Assembly (NCBI RefSeq): GCF_026626705.1
Contig: NZ_JAPNKC010000001.1
Coordinates: 8,388,001 to 8,452,000, forward strand
Length of the DNA: 64,000 nt
Direction of reading: 5' to 3'
Source of the DNA: Pyxidicoccus sp. MSG2
GTDB taxonomy: Bacteria; Myxococcota; Myxococcia; Myxococcales; Myxococcaceae
Shown: one piece after another, positions 40,898 through 49,320 of the stretch
Position numbering within the stretch: the stretch's first letter is position 1
Layout: every line of letters starts with the position of its first letter
The notes under the pieces: generated by a model
The model's input: only the letters and a program-made list of their open reading frames with translations
Database searches by the model: none
What the model was told of the DNA's origin: nothing
Translations under genes and position numbers: made by a program

Positions 40898-41308
40898 ATG
40901 ACGAGCACCACCCCACGAGGGCTGCTGGCGGCGCTGTTGCTGCTGGCGGCAGGCTGCGCCTCCGAGAGCGGCGCGACGCGCGGCGGCAACACTTCGGACG
41001 CCGCCGTGCAGGAACTGGAAGCACGCAACCAAGCCCTGCGCGAGGAGCTGCGCCGCAAGCAGGCGGAAATCGAGCAGTCCTTCGCCGCCACCACCCAGGC
41101 GGAGGCCGCCGCCGGGCTGCGCGGCCTGGACTGCGCGGGCGTCACCGCCGCCAGCGCTCCGGCGAAGGGCATGCCGCGCTCCGGCACCGTCCACTCGAAG
41201 GTGAAGCTGAGCCACCGCGCCTTCCAGATGACGCCGAGCTTCTCCGCCGCCCGCACCAACGGAGGCTGGAAGGTGTCGCCGGGCAACTGCCAGGTGTCCC
41301 CGCAATGA
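40898..41308 (+). CDS. Small lipoprotein with coiled coil
   Basis: A 136-residue protein. The signal peptide ends in LAAGC (Cys20). Residues about 35-68 (AVQELEARNQALREELRRKQ) form a coiled coil. The C-terminal 70 residues contain two Cys and a short strand-rich segment ending in GWKVSPGNCQVSPQ. No family recognised. It overlaps the next lipoprotein gene by ATGA, so the two are translationally coupled and may form a complex. Confidence 0.75.
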   Translation: MTSTTPRGLLAALLLLAAGCASESGATRGGNTSDAAVQELEARNQALREELRRKQAEIEQSFAATTQAEAAAGLRGLDCAGVTAASAPAKGMPRSGTVHSKVKLSHRAFQMTPSFSAARTNGGWKVSPGNCQVSPQ

Positions 41309-42021
41309 GCGCGCGAACGAAGCTGTACGCCGCCTGGGGGCTGCTTACCGCCGCCGTGCTGCTCGGAGGCTGCGCCGCGGACCCGCGCGTCCGGATGAGG
41401 GCATTGAAGGACGAGAACGGGCAGCTCACCCGCGAGGTGCAGGCCGCCGACCAGTCGGTGCAGGCCTCCGCCGCGTACCTCGCGGAGCTGCAGTCCCCGG
41501 CGAAGGCGGGCGGGGCGTTCTCGCTCTACTTCACGCCCGAGGCGCTGGATCGGATGGCGGCGCAGATGGTGCCGTACCGGATGCCCGGCCGCGACTTCAA
41601 CAGCAAGCTCCAGGGCGAAATCGTCGTGGAGCGCGTGACGGACTTCCAATTCCTCTCCCGCAACCGGCTGCGCTGCAAGGCGCACATGCGCGGCGAGAAA
41701 ATCAAATACACCGGCAGCGTCCCGTCCTTCGCGAAGGGCCAGGTGAAGGACTTCGAGCAGGCCGTCACCAAGGGCGCCATCGCCGACATGGAAGTGGAGC
41801 TCACGCTGGACGGAGCCCGCGTGCTCGCCCGTGCCCAGGCCACCGACATCCGCCTCAAGGCGAAGCGCGACTCCAGCGCGGAGAGCCGCCTCCAGAGCGA
41901 GATGAACAGCAAGGCGCTGCGCCTGCCGATGGTGTTCGACATGACGCTCCAGGCCAGCGGTGCCGCGCCGCGCCGGCTCATGGTGACGGGCAACCACGTC
42001 GTCGTCACCTACGCCCCCTAG
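41305..42021 (+). CDS. Lipoprotein of unknown function
   Basis: A 238-residue protein. The signal peptide ends in LLGGC (Cys23). After a short helical stretch (ALKDENGQLTREVQAADQS, coiled-coil like) comes a strand-rich globular domain of about 170 residues with no motif I recognise. Its tail reads MVTGNHVVVTYAP. The ATG overlaps the stop of the upstream lipoprotein gene (ATGA). The matching coiled coils in both proteins suggest they pair in the periplasm or at the outer membrane. Confidence 0.75.
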   Translation: MSARTKLYAAWGLLTAAVLLGGCAADPRVRMRALKDENGQLTREVQAADQSVQASAAYLAELQSPAKAGGAFSLYFTPEALDRMAAQMVPYRMPGRDFNSKLQGEIVVERVTDFQFLSRNRLRCKAHMRGEKIKYTGSVPSFAKGQVKDFEQAVTKGAIADMEVELTLDGARVLARAQATDIRLKAKRDSSAESRLQSEMNSKALRLPMVFDMTLQASGAAPRRLMVTGNHVVVTYAP

Positions 42022-42154
42022 GCGGGCAGGCCCCTTTCGTGACGTTGCTGTGACAGGGGTGCAAAGACGAGGTGAGCTAGAGGTGGGGCTCCTTGTGGTG
42101 TGACGTCGGGACGTTTCACAGTGGTGACCGACGCCGCAGGGGGAGAACCCGCCG

Positions 42155-43855
42155 ATGTGGAAGCTTCAACTGGGATGTCTCGCGCTGGCCCTGCTGGCGG
42201 CCTGCAAGTGCGGTGGTGGTGGCTCGTCGGGTGAGACGGGCACCACCGGCCGCGCGGCCGCGAAGCCCGCCAACGCGGTGGTGCTCACCGTCGCCTACGG
42301 CAGCGAGAAGAAGACGTGGCTGGAGGAGCAGGCGCGCGCCTTCGAGGCCAGCGGCGCCACCACGAAGTCCGGCCGCCCCATCCGCGTCGAGGGCAAGGCC
42401 ATGGGCTCGGGTGAGGCGGTGCAGGAAATCGTCTCCGGCCGGCTGAAGGCCCACGTCTACAGCCCCGCCTCCAGCGCCTACCTGCCCCTGCTCAACAGCG
42501 CGTGGACGCAGGCCACCGGGCGCACGCAGCCGGTGGTGGGGCAGGGCGAGCCGGTGCTGCTGTCCCCCATCGTCATCGCCATGTGGAAGCCCATGGCGGA
42601 GGCGCTCGGCTGGCCCGGCAAGCCCCTGGGCTGGGCGGATTTGATGAAGGTGGCCGCCAACCCGCAGGGCTGGGCCGCCTACGGCCACGTCGAGTGGGGC
42701 CGCTTCAAGCTGGGCCACACCCACCCTGAGTTCTCCAACTCCGGCCTGCTGTCGGTGCTCGCCGAGGCCTACGCGGGCGCGGCCAAGACGCGCGGCTTGA
42801 GCGCCGCGGACGTGGAGTCGCCGAAGACGCTGGAATTGCTCCAGCAGATTGAAGGCACGGTGGTGCACTACGGCAAGTCCACCGGCTTCTTCGCGGACAA
42901 GATGCTCCAGCGCGGCCCGGGCTACATCTCCGCCGCGGTGCTCTACGAGAACCTCGTCATCGAGTCCTACGGGAAGCAGACGGACGCGCCCTTCCCGCTG
43001 GTGTCCATCTACCCGGTGGAGGGCACCTTCTGGTCGGACCACCCCTACGCGACGCTGGACGCGGAGTGGGTGGGCGCGGAGGAGCGCGAGGCCGCGGACG
43101 CCTTCCTCGGCTTCCTCAAGGGCCGCCCCGCGCAGGAGCGCGCGCTGGCGCTGGGCTTCCGTCCAGCGGACCCGGCCGTGTCCATTGGCGCGCCGGTGGA
43201 CGCGGCGCACGGCGCGGACCCGAAGCAGCCGCAGACGCTGCTGGAGGTGCCGGAAGCGGACGTGCTGGAGAAGCTGCTCGCCGTGTGGCGCCAGACGAAG
43301 AAGCCCACCGACGTCACCTTCGTCTTCGACAAGTCCGGCAGCATGCAGGGCCGCCCGCTCGCCGAGGCGAAGCTCGGGGCGAAGCGCTTTCTGGAGACGC
43401 TGTCGGACCGCGACGAGGTGACGCTGTTGTTCTTCGACAACAACGTCTATCAGCCGGTGGGGCCCCTCGCGCTGGACGCCCAGGGCCGCGCGGAGCTGGC
43501 CGGACGCATCGACAACACCATCGCCTCGGGGGGCACCGCGCTGTACGGCGCCACCCAGGCCGCCTACAAGGTGGCCCAGGCCCGCGCGCGGCAGTCGCCG
43601 GGCCGCATCCACGCCGTCATGGTGATGACGGACGGACGCGACGAGAGCAGCAGCATCACCCTCAACCAGCTCAAGCAGGGCCTTGGCTCCAGCGACGAGC
43701 AGGACGCCGCGGTGCGCGTCTTCACCATCGCCTACGGAGACGGCGCGGAGGGCGGAGTGCTGGACGGCATCGCCGAGGCGGGCAAGGGCTCCAGCGCGAA
43801 GGGCAGCGTCGAGGACATCGTCCAGGTGTACCGGGACATGGCGTCGTTCTTCTAG
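42155..43855 (+). CDS. Lipoprotein: extracellular solute-binding domain fused to a VWA domain
   Basis: A 566-residue protein. The signal peptide ends in LLAAC (Cys17). Residues about 40-360 form a periplasmic binding-protein fold (VLTVAYGSEKKTWLEEQA, GRFKLGHTHPEFSNSG, WSDHPYA), and residues about 380-566 a von Willebrand A domain with MIDAS sequence DKSGS and later MVMTDGRDESS. This fusion is a recognised bacterial family, usually in clusters rather than with a permease. The binding domain is clearly paralogous to the protein at 44717-45910 (both have KLGHT, SNSG, YENL and AFGFRPADPAV-like stretches). First gene of a three-gene operon. Metal-dependent protein-protein contact through the VWA domain is likely; the ligand is unknown. 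Confidence 0.88.
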   Translation: MWKLQLGCLALALLAACKCGGGGSSGETGTTGRAAAKPANAVVLTVAYGSEKKTWLEEQARAFEASGATTKSGRPIRVEGKAMGSGEAVQEIVSGRLKAHVYSPASSAYLPLLNSAWTQATGRTQPVVGQGEPVLLSPIVIAMWKPMAEALGWPGKPLGWADLMKVAANPQGWAAYGHVEWGRFKLGHTHPEFSNSGLLSVLAEAYAGAAKTRGLSAADVESPKTLELLQQIEGTVVHYGKSTGFFADKMLQRGPGYISAAVLYENLVIESYGKQTDAPFPLVSIYPVEGTFWSDHPYATLDAEWVGAEEREAADAFLGFLKGRPAQERALALGFRPADPAVSIGAPVDAAHGADPKQPQTLLEVPEADVLEKLLAVWRQTKKPTDVTFVFDKSGSMQGRPLAEAKLGAKRFLETLSDRDEVTLLFFDNNVYQPVGPLALDAQGRAELAGRIDNTIASGGTALYGATQAAYKVAQARARQSPGRIHAVMVMTDGRDESSSITLNQLKQGLGSSDEQDAAVRVFTIAYGDGAEGGVLDGIAEAGKGSSAKGSVEDIVQVYRDMASFF

Positions 43856-43910
43856 GACGGGCAAGGGCACGGGACGGACATGGCCGGCGGCGCACGAGAC
43901 AGGGAATGCA

Positions 43911-44720
43911 ATGGCCGAGCGTGAGTCCGCGCTGGTGCGGCACTTCCCTCGCGTCCTGGCGCGCTCGGCGGGCGGCGCCGTCAACCTGACGGTGGCGGGG
44001 GCCGGGGCGCTGAGTGCGGCGGCGCTCCACTCGTGGCCCGTGCTGGCGCTGGGCGGCGTGGCCTACGCGGCGCTGGTGGCGTGGGACCTGGTCACGCCCG
44101 GCTTCTGGCGCGATGCGCTCAGCGGAAACTCGAAGGAAGAGGTTGCCGCCCGCCTGCCCGACGCGGACTCGCTGCGAGACGCCCGCGTGCGCGACGCGGT
44201 GCGGGCCATCGCCGCCGCGCGCGCCCAGTTGGAGCGCACGCTGAAGGAGGCGCCGGAAGCGGTGCGCTCGCACCTGGGGCTGGTGCTCTCCTCGTTGCAC
44301 GAGCTGGAGGGCCGCGCGGCGCGGCTGGCGGTGCGGGGCGAGGAGCTGGCGCGCTTCCTGGGGCAGGTGGACCCGGGGACGGTGCGCGAGCAGATCCGCC
44401 TGGCCTCGGAGCAGGCCGCGGGCACGCGCGACGCGGAGGCGCGGGCCCAGTACGAGAGCGCCCGCGCGGCACGCGAGGAGCAACTGGCGGCCCTGGTGGA
44501 CATCGACGCGGCGCGGGAGCGGGTGCTCGCCAACCTGTCGCGCATCGCCGCCACGTACCAGGGGCTGCCCGCGAAGGTGATGCGCCTGCACGCGCTGGAT
44601 GCGCAGGCCACGGAGAGCATGTACGGGGACCTCAACGAGGAGCTGGGCCGGATGAATGGAGAGCTCGGTGCCTTCGAGGAGACCCTGAAGTCCTTCCATG
44701 AGGTGCGAGTCGGCACATGA
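43911..44720 (+). CDS. Membrane protein with long coiled coil
   Basis: A 269-residue protein starting MAERESALVRHFP. Two adjacent hydrophobic segments lie at about residues 20-60 (VNLTVAGAGALSAAAL, VLALGGVAYAALVAWDLV). The rest is Ala/Glu/Arg-rich helix with heptad-like repeats, probably cytoplasmic. No catalytic motif. It lies between two paralogous solute-binding proteins, and its stop overlaps the next start (ATGA). It may be the cytoplasmic partner of the envelope complex made by its neighbours. Confidence 0.75.
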   Translation: MAERESALVRHFPRVLARSAGGAVNLTVAGAGALSAAALHSWPVLALGGVAYAALVAWDLVTPGFWRDALSGNSKEEVAARLPDADSLRDARVRDAVRAIAAARAQLERTLKEAPEAVRSHLGLVLSSLHELEGRAARLAVRGEELARFLGQVDPGTVREQIRLASEQAAGTRDAEARAQYESARAAREEQLAALVDIDAARERVLANLSRIAATYQGLPAKVMRLHALDAQATESMYGDLNEELGRMNGELGAFEETLKSFHEVRVGT

Positions 44721-45910
44721 AGCCCAAGGTCCTCATCATCATCGGGTTCCTCGCCGCGGTCGGCGGGGTCTTCTATCTGACCGCCCAGCGCGGCGTGGGC
44801 TCCCAGGGTGGCACCGCCCCTCAGGGTTCCGAGCCGGCCGCGCGCGGTGAGGTGACGGAAATCTCCTTCCTCTACAGCACGGAGAAGAAGGACTGGGTGG
44901 AGTCCGCCGCGGCGTCGTTCCAGCGCGAGCACCCGGACATCAAGGTCAGCCTCGTGGGCAAGGGCTCGCTGGACGCGGCGCAGGCCATCCTCGACGGCCG
45001 CGAGAAGCCCACGGTGTGGAGCCCCGCGGACAGCGCGGTGCTGCGCATGCTGGAGTCGGACTGGGCCACCGAGCCCTCGCGCGGGCCGCTCTTCGCCACC
45101 GACGGCGAGGGCGCGCCGCAGCCGCTGGTGATTACGCCGCTCGTCTTCGTCGTATGGGAAGACCGGGCGGAGGTGCTGCAGAAGGCCAACGAGGGGAAGG
45201 CCGTGTCGTGGAAGGCCATCCACAAGGCGGTGGCCAGCGACCAGGGTTGGCCCGCCATCGGCGGCAAGCCGGAATGGGGCTTCGTGAAGCTGGGCCACAC
45301 GGACCCGACGCGCTCCAACTCCGGGCTCCAGGCGCTGTTGCTGGCGACGCTGGAGTACTACAACAAGCGCAGCGGCCTGACGGTCGGTGATTTGCTGGAC
45401 CCGAAGTACCAGGAGTGGATGAAGCAACTGGAGAAGGGCGTCACCCGCTTCGAGACGTCCACGGGCACGTTCATGACGGACATGGTCCGCTTCGGCCCGT
45501 CCAAGTACGACATCGCCGTGGTGTACGAGAACCTGGCGATTTCGCAGATTGCCAACGCCCAGGGCCGGTGGGGCAACCTGAAGGTCTACTACCCGGCCCT
45601 CACGCTGTGGAGCGACCACCCCGCGGGCGTGCTCCAAGGCGACTGGGTGACACCGAAGCAGAAGGCGGCGGCGCTGGAGTGGCTGCGCTATCTGCGCAGC
45701 CGGCCCGTGCAGGAGCGAGCGCTGGCCTTCGGCTTCCGGCCCGCGGACCCGGCGGTGCCGCTGAAGACGCAGGACGCGAGCAACCCCTTCACGCGGCTCG
45801 CGTCGCACGGCATCCAGGTGGACGTGCCCCCCGTGGCGGAGGTGCCCGAGGGTCCCGTCGTTCGTAACCTGCTCACCATGTGGTCCCGCGTGGTGGCCGC
45901 ATCGCGGTAG
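44717..45910 (+). CDS. Membrane-anchored extracellular solute-binding protein
   Basis: A 397-residue protein. A hydrophobic N-terminal segment (VLIIIGFLAAVGGVFYLTA, residues 5-23) acts as signal or anchor; there is no lipobox. The remainder is a binding-protein fold: ISFLYSTEKKDWVESAA, WSPADSAVLRM, FVKLGHTDPTRSNSG, VVYENLAI and WSDHPAG. It is a paralogue of the binding domain at 42155-43855. No permease or ATPase gene lies nearby, so it is probably not part of a transporter. The partnership with the VWA fusion and the coiled-coil membrane protein suggests an envelope sensing or assembly complex. Confidence 0.85.
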   Translation: MKPKVLIIIGFLAAVGGVFYLTAQRGVGSQGGTAPQGSEPAARGEVTEISFLYSTEKKDWVESAAASFQREHPDIKVSLVGKGSLDAAQAILDGREKPTVWSPADSAVLRMLESDWATEPSRGPLFATDGEGAPQPLVITPLVFVVWEDRAEVLQKANEGKAVSWKAIHKAVASDQGWPAIGGKPEWGFVKLGHTDPTRSNSGLQALLLATLEYYNKRSGLTVGDLLDPKYQEWMKQLEKGVTRFETSTGTFMTDMVRFGPSKYDIAVVYENLAISQIANAQGRWGNLKVYYPALTLWSDHPAGVLQGDWVTPKQKAAALEWLRYLRSRPVQERALAFGFRPADPAVPLKTQDASNPFTRLASHGIQVDVPPVAEVPEGPVVRNLLTMWSRVVAASR

Positions 45911-46155
45911 CGGGCAGGCGGCCAGCGCCCGCTTTCCAACCGACGGCATCGTGACAATCCCTTGCACGGGCCCGGGGACCTCGTCCCTGGAGCCGGGGAG
46001 AAGTCATGGAGCCGGTCTTCACATCGGCCCGGAATGCTCCCCATCCAGGTGCCCGCCACTTCGTAGACCGAGCAGCCGGACGGTGAGTCAGGGGGAGTCC
46101 CTGGCCGCGCCGTGCGTACGCCGTCACCTTGCCCGGCGGATGGGAGGGGGTACGC

Positions 46156-48150
46156 ATGACATCCGGTCAGTATTTGAAAAGAATTGTCGCGGTGCTGTGT
46201 CTGGGAATGCTGGTGCTGGTTCCCCGGGCAGAGGCCTTCAGCGACGCGGACGCGGTGAAGGTGATTGGCTTCGCGCGCAGCCAGCTCGCGGACACCACGG
46301 TGGAGATGCCGGACGCGACCTGGTCGCCCAAGGCGGGCCAGTCGGACGGGACGTGGAGCCGGAGGCGCAACACGGACCTCATCGAGTGGACGCAGGGCTT
46401 CTTCCCCGGAAGCATGTGGTTCATGTTCCAGGTGGGCAGCGAGCCCCTGTGGAGGGACCGCGCGGACCGCTGGACGCGGACCCTGGAGCTGCAGAAGACC
46501 AACCGGCAGACGCACGACCTGGGCTTCAAGCTCTTCCTCAGCTTCGGCAACGCGTACCGGCTCACCGGTGACACGTACTACCGCGACGTGTTGCTCACGG
46601 CCGCCGAGTCGCTCGCGTCCCGGTACAACTCGCAGGTGGGCATCATCAGTTGCTGCGACTGGAACTCCGCCTGGCAGGTGCCGCTCGTCACCGACACGAT
46701 GATGAACCTGGAGCTGCTGCTGTGGGCATCGCAGAACGGCGGACGACCGGAGTGGCGGACGATGGCCGTCAACCACGCGCTCAAGACGCTCCAGGACGCG
46801 GTGCGCGCGGATGGCAGCTCCTTCCACTACGTGGATTACAGCCGCACCACGGGGGCCATCCGCTCCCGGGGCACCTACCAGGGGTACTCGGCCAGCTCCA
46901 CCTGGGCGCGCGGGCACGTGTGGCTCATCTATGGGTACACCATGGTCTACCGGTACACGGGTGACACGCGCATGCTGGACGCGGCGCGCAAGGTGACGGA
47001 CTGGTACCTGGCCCGCCTGCCTGCGGACATGGTGCCCAACTGGGACTTCAACGCGCCCACCCTGTCGAAGGACTCCTCCGCGGCGGCGGCCGCCGCGTCC
47101 GCGCTGCTGGAGCTGAGCAGCCTGGAGACGGACGCCACCCGCAGGACGCGCTACCGCGACGCGGCGCTGCGCACGCTCGACTCGCTGGTGTCCTCCGCGT
47201 ACTTCGCCGAGGGCACCAACAGCCCGGGCCTGCTGCTGCACGGCGTGGGGAACTTCCCGGCGGGGAAGGAAATCAACACCACGCTCATCTACGGCGACTA
47301 CTACTTCCTGGAGGCGGTGCTGCGCTTCAACCCGAAGCCGCCGTACCCCTGGTACTCGAAGACGTCCTTCTTCCAGAGCCAGCACCTGCTCGGCACCACC
47401 AACACGGGCGTGCGCACCATCGAGTTCGACATCAACCCGCGCGCCTTCCCGCAGGACGGCACGGTGGGCTACGCGGACAGCTCCACGGAGATTGCCGGGT
47501 ACGGAAGCCTGCCGCTGACGGTGCGCATGAACACGGATGGCTACTTCGACGTGCGCAACGGAGGAGGCTACTCGGTGCTCACCCGGGTGCCGTACGTCTC
47601 GGGGCAGACGTACCACGTGCGCATCCTCGTGGACCTGCCCGCGCAGCGCTACAGCGTCTGGGTCCGCCCGCCGGGAGGGAGCGAGATTCGGATTGCCGAC
47701 CGCTATGTCTTCCGCACCGGAGCCCCGGCCATCAACGACATCGGCCGGGTGTCGGTGAGGACGGTCATCGAGAACAGCGACTTCCGCGTGCTGGGGCACA
47801 AGGTGGTCGCCGGTTCGGCAGCGACTGTCACCGCCCCCGAGCCCGAGGCCGAGGTGCTCCCGGCCTCGCTGCTGGACAGCATGGGAGGCTTCGAGCGGGA
47901 CGAGGCCGCCCGCGAGGACGGCGAGGCCGCGGGGCCGCGCGAGGGAGACGGGCCGCCGGGAGTGGTGGAGGACGCCACGCCGCCGCCGGACCCGGCGCCC
48001 ACTCCGGCTCCGGACGAGAGCGTGCCCGACGTAGTGGTGGATGAGTCCGTCGGGGGCTGCGGCGTCACGGCGGCGGCGCCCCTCCCGCTGGCCCTGCTCA
48101 CGCTCGCGGGCCTGGCCCTGCGCGGCAGGCGCAGGCGCGCGGCACGCTGA
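46156..48150 (+). CDS. Secreted GH88-like unsaturated glucuronyl hydrolase with MYXO-CTERM-like tail
   Basis: A 664-residue protein with GGAGGGGG just before the ATG. An N-terminal signal peptide (IVAVLCLGMLVLVPRAEA) is followed by a GH88-type (alpha/alpha)6 catalytic region, about residues 30-400. It has WTQGFFPGSMWFM, LVTDTMMNLELLLWAS, STWARGHVWLIYGY and WDFNAP with KDSSAAAAAAS. GH88 enzymes hydrate unsaturated uronic acid ends left by polysaccharide lyases. A strand-rich domain of about 150 residues follows, perhaps for carbohydrate binding, then a Pro/Glu/Asp-rich linker. The C-terminus has GGCGV, a hydrophobic helix and RGRRRR, the pattern of MYXO-CTERM sorting signals. It likely degrades acidic polysaccharide at the cell surface. 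Confidence 0.85.
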   Translation: MTSGQYLKRIVAVLCLGMLVLVPRAEAFSDADAVKVIGFARSQLADTTVEMPDATWSPKAGQSDGTWSRRRNTDLIEWTQGFFPGSMWFMFQVGSEPLWRDRADRWTRTLELQKTNRQTHDLGFKLFLSFGNAYRLTGDTYYRDVLLTAAESLASRYNSQVGIISCCDWNSAWQVPLVTDTMMNLELLLWASQNGGRPEWRTMAVNHALKTLQDAVRADGSSFHYVDYSRTTGAIRSRGTYQGYSASSTWARGHVWLIYGYTMVYRYTGDTRMLDAARKVTDWYLARLPADMVPNWDFNAPTLSKDSSAAAAAASALLELSSLETDATRRTRYRDAALRTLDSLVSSAYFAEGTNSPGLLLHGVGNFPAGKEINTTLIYGDYYFLEAVLRFNPKPPYPWYSKTSFFQSQHLLGTTNTGVRTIEFDINPRAFPQDGTVGYADSSTEIAGYGSLPLTVRMNTDGYFDVRNGGGYSVLTRVPYVSGQTYHVRILVDLPAQRYSVWVRPPGGSEIRIADRYVFRTGAPAINDIGRVSVRTVIENSDFRVLGHKVVAGSAATVTAPEPEAEVLPASLLDSMGGFERDEAAREDGEAAGPREGDGPPGVVEDATPPPDPAPTPAPDESVPDVVVDESVGGCGVTAAAPLPLALLTLAGLALRGRRRRAAR

Positions 48151-48165
48151 ACCCAGGCTGAATCC

Positions 48166-48200
48166 GGCCTCTCTCCGCGACCTGCGAGCGGAGGGAGGCC
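48166..48200. terminator. Hairpin between convergent genes
   Basis: GGCCTCTCTCCGC (48166-48178) and GCGGAGGGAGGCC (48188-48200) pair over 13 positions with one mismatch around a nine-base loop. It lies 16 bases after the GH88 stop and 9 bases after the stop of the minus-strand aldo/keto reductase gene, so it can end both transcripts. Confidence 0.6.
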
Positions 48201-48208
48201 GCGCCGTT

Positions 48209-49090
48209 TCAAATCATCCCGTCCCAACCAGCGTCATTGCGGCGGAAGGCGTCGCGGATGGTGTCGACGAAGTCCGTGGGCAGCGGGCCCTGCTCCAACG
48301 CCCGCAGGTTCCGCCGCAGGTTGTCCATCCGCCCGGTGCCCACGATGCAGGTGGACACGCCGGGCACATGGGCGGCGAAGCGCAGCGCCAGTTCGCCCCA
48401 GTCCAGTCCGTGCGAGTCGAGCGCCAGGGTGCGCATCCGGTGCCAGTACTCACCGATGTCATGCGCGCCGGGGCGCTCGTTGAAGCGCCAGGGGGCATTG
48501 CCCAAAGGCCGCTTGGCGATGACGCCCACGCCCTTCTCCCGGGCCCATGCCACGCCCCGGTCGATGGCGCGCTGGTCGAAGAGATTGACGGAGGTCTGCA
48601 CCACGGTGAAGGCGCCGGTGCCCAGCGCGTACTCCAGCGCGGCATTGTCCCCGGAGTAGGCGGCGGCGCGCACCTTGCCTGCCTCCACGGCGCGCACCAG
48701 GGCGTCAATCAAGCCGGGCCGCTGGAGCACGTCCACGGGGCACGAGTGGAAGTGCACCACGTCGAGCACGTCGGTGCGCAGCCGCTGGAGGGCCTGGTCC
48801 ACGCCGCGGGTGATGCACTCGGGCGTCCAGTCCTCCACACCCGGCACGCCGTAGCCGCACTTGGTGGACAGGACGAACTCGGAGCGGCGGCCGTGCAGGT
48901 GCCGGCCGATGCGCTCCTCCGACAGCCCATAGCCGGGCGCTGTGTCGACGAGGTTGATGCCCGAGTCCAGCACGCCGTGCAGCAGCGCGGCGGCGTCCGC
49001 CTCCGCGAGGTCCGGACTGCCCACGTGTCCCGCGCCAAAGCCGAGCACGGACACCTGCAGTCCCGTCCTTCCCAGGGGGCGGCGCTCCAT
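48209..49090 (-). CDS. Aldo/keto reductase
   Basis: A 293-residue NADPH-dependent oxidoreductase of the aldo/keto reductase superfamily. It opens MERRPLGRTGLQVSVLGFG. The catalytic tetrad fits Asp49, Tyr54 (NLVDTAPGYGLSE), Lys77 (LSTKCGYG) and His115 (VVHFHS). The cofactor region near the C-terminus is STCIVGTGRMDNLRRN. ATG 49090 follows AGGAGG closely; in-frame upstream extension lacks homology. The substrate is unknown. Single gene, convergent with the GH88 gene. Confidence 0.9.
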   Translation of the reverse strand: MERRPLGRTGLQVSVLGFGAGHVGSPDLAEADAAALLHGVLDSGINLVDTAPGYGLSEERIGRHLHGRRSEFVLSTKCGYGVPGVEDWTPECITRGVDQALQRLRTDVLDVVHFHSCPVDVLQRPGLIDALVRAVEAGKVRAAAYSGDNAALEYALGTGAFTVVQTSVNLFDQRAIDRGVAWAREKGVGVIAKRPLGNAPWRFNERPGAHDIGEYWHRMRTLALDSHGLDWGELALRFAAHVPGVSTCIVGTGRMDNLRRNLRALEQGPLPTDFVDTIRDAFRRNDAGWDGMI

Positions 49091-49260
49091 GGAACCTCCT
49101 CGCGTGGCCCGGAATGGCCGCGCTCCAACCGAGGTCCACAGCATGGCACGGGGGCAACGGTGTGGCACCCAACGAGACACCACGCCACCGCCCACTGCTC
49201 ACGCGAGAGGGGATGCGCCGACCAGGTCCGCGGGAGCAGGTCTGGTCAGCGGGAACCGCG

Positions 49261-49308
49261 CGGAAGCCCGAGCTTCCGGCTGGGGAGGTGATGCCCCTGA
49301 AAGGGCAT
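49261..49308. terminator. Two small hairpins after the Asp-rich lipoprotein gene
   Basis: CGGAAGC and GCTTCCG (49261-49278) pair around CCGA, and ATGCCC and GGGCAT (49291-49308) pair around CTGAAA. Both lie just past the minus-strand stop at 49321. No T-tract follows. Confidence 0.35.
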
Positions 49309-49320
49309 GCCCCGGGTGGT

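Noticed and set aside
42155..45910. The two solute-binding genes as part of an ABC importer.
   Set aside because: No permease or ATPase gene lies within the operon or its neighbours.
45911..46155. A structured leader or c-di-GMP riboswitch before the GH88 gene.
   Set aside because: GC-rich complementary runs exist, but I could not place the conserved GEMM core sequences.
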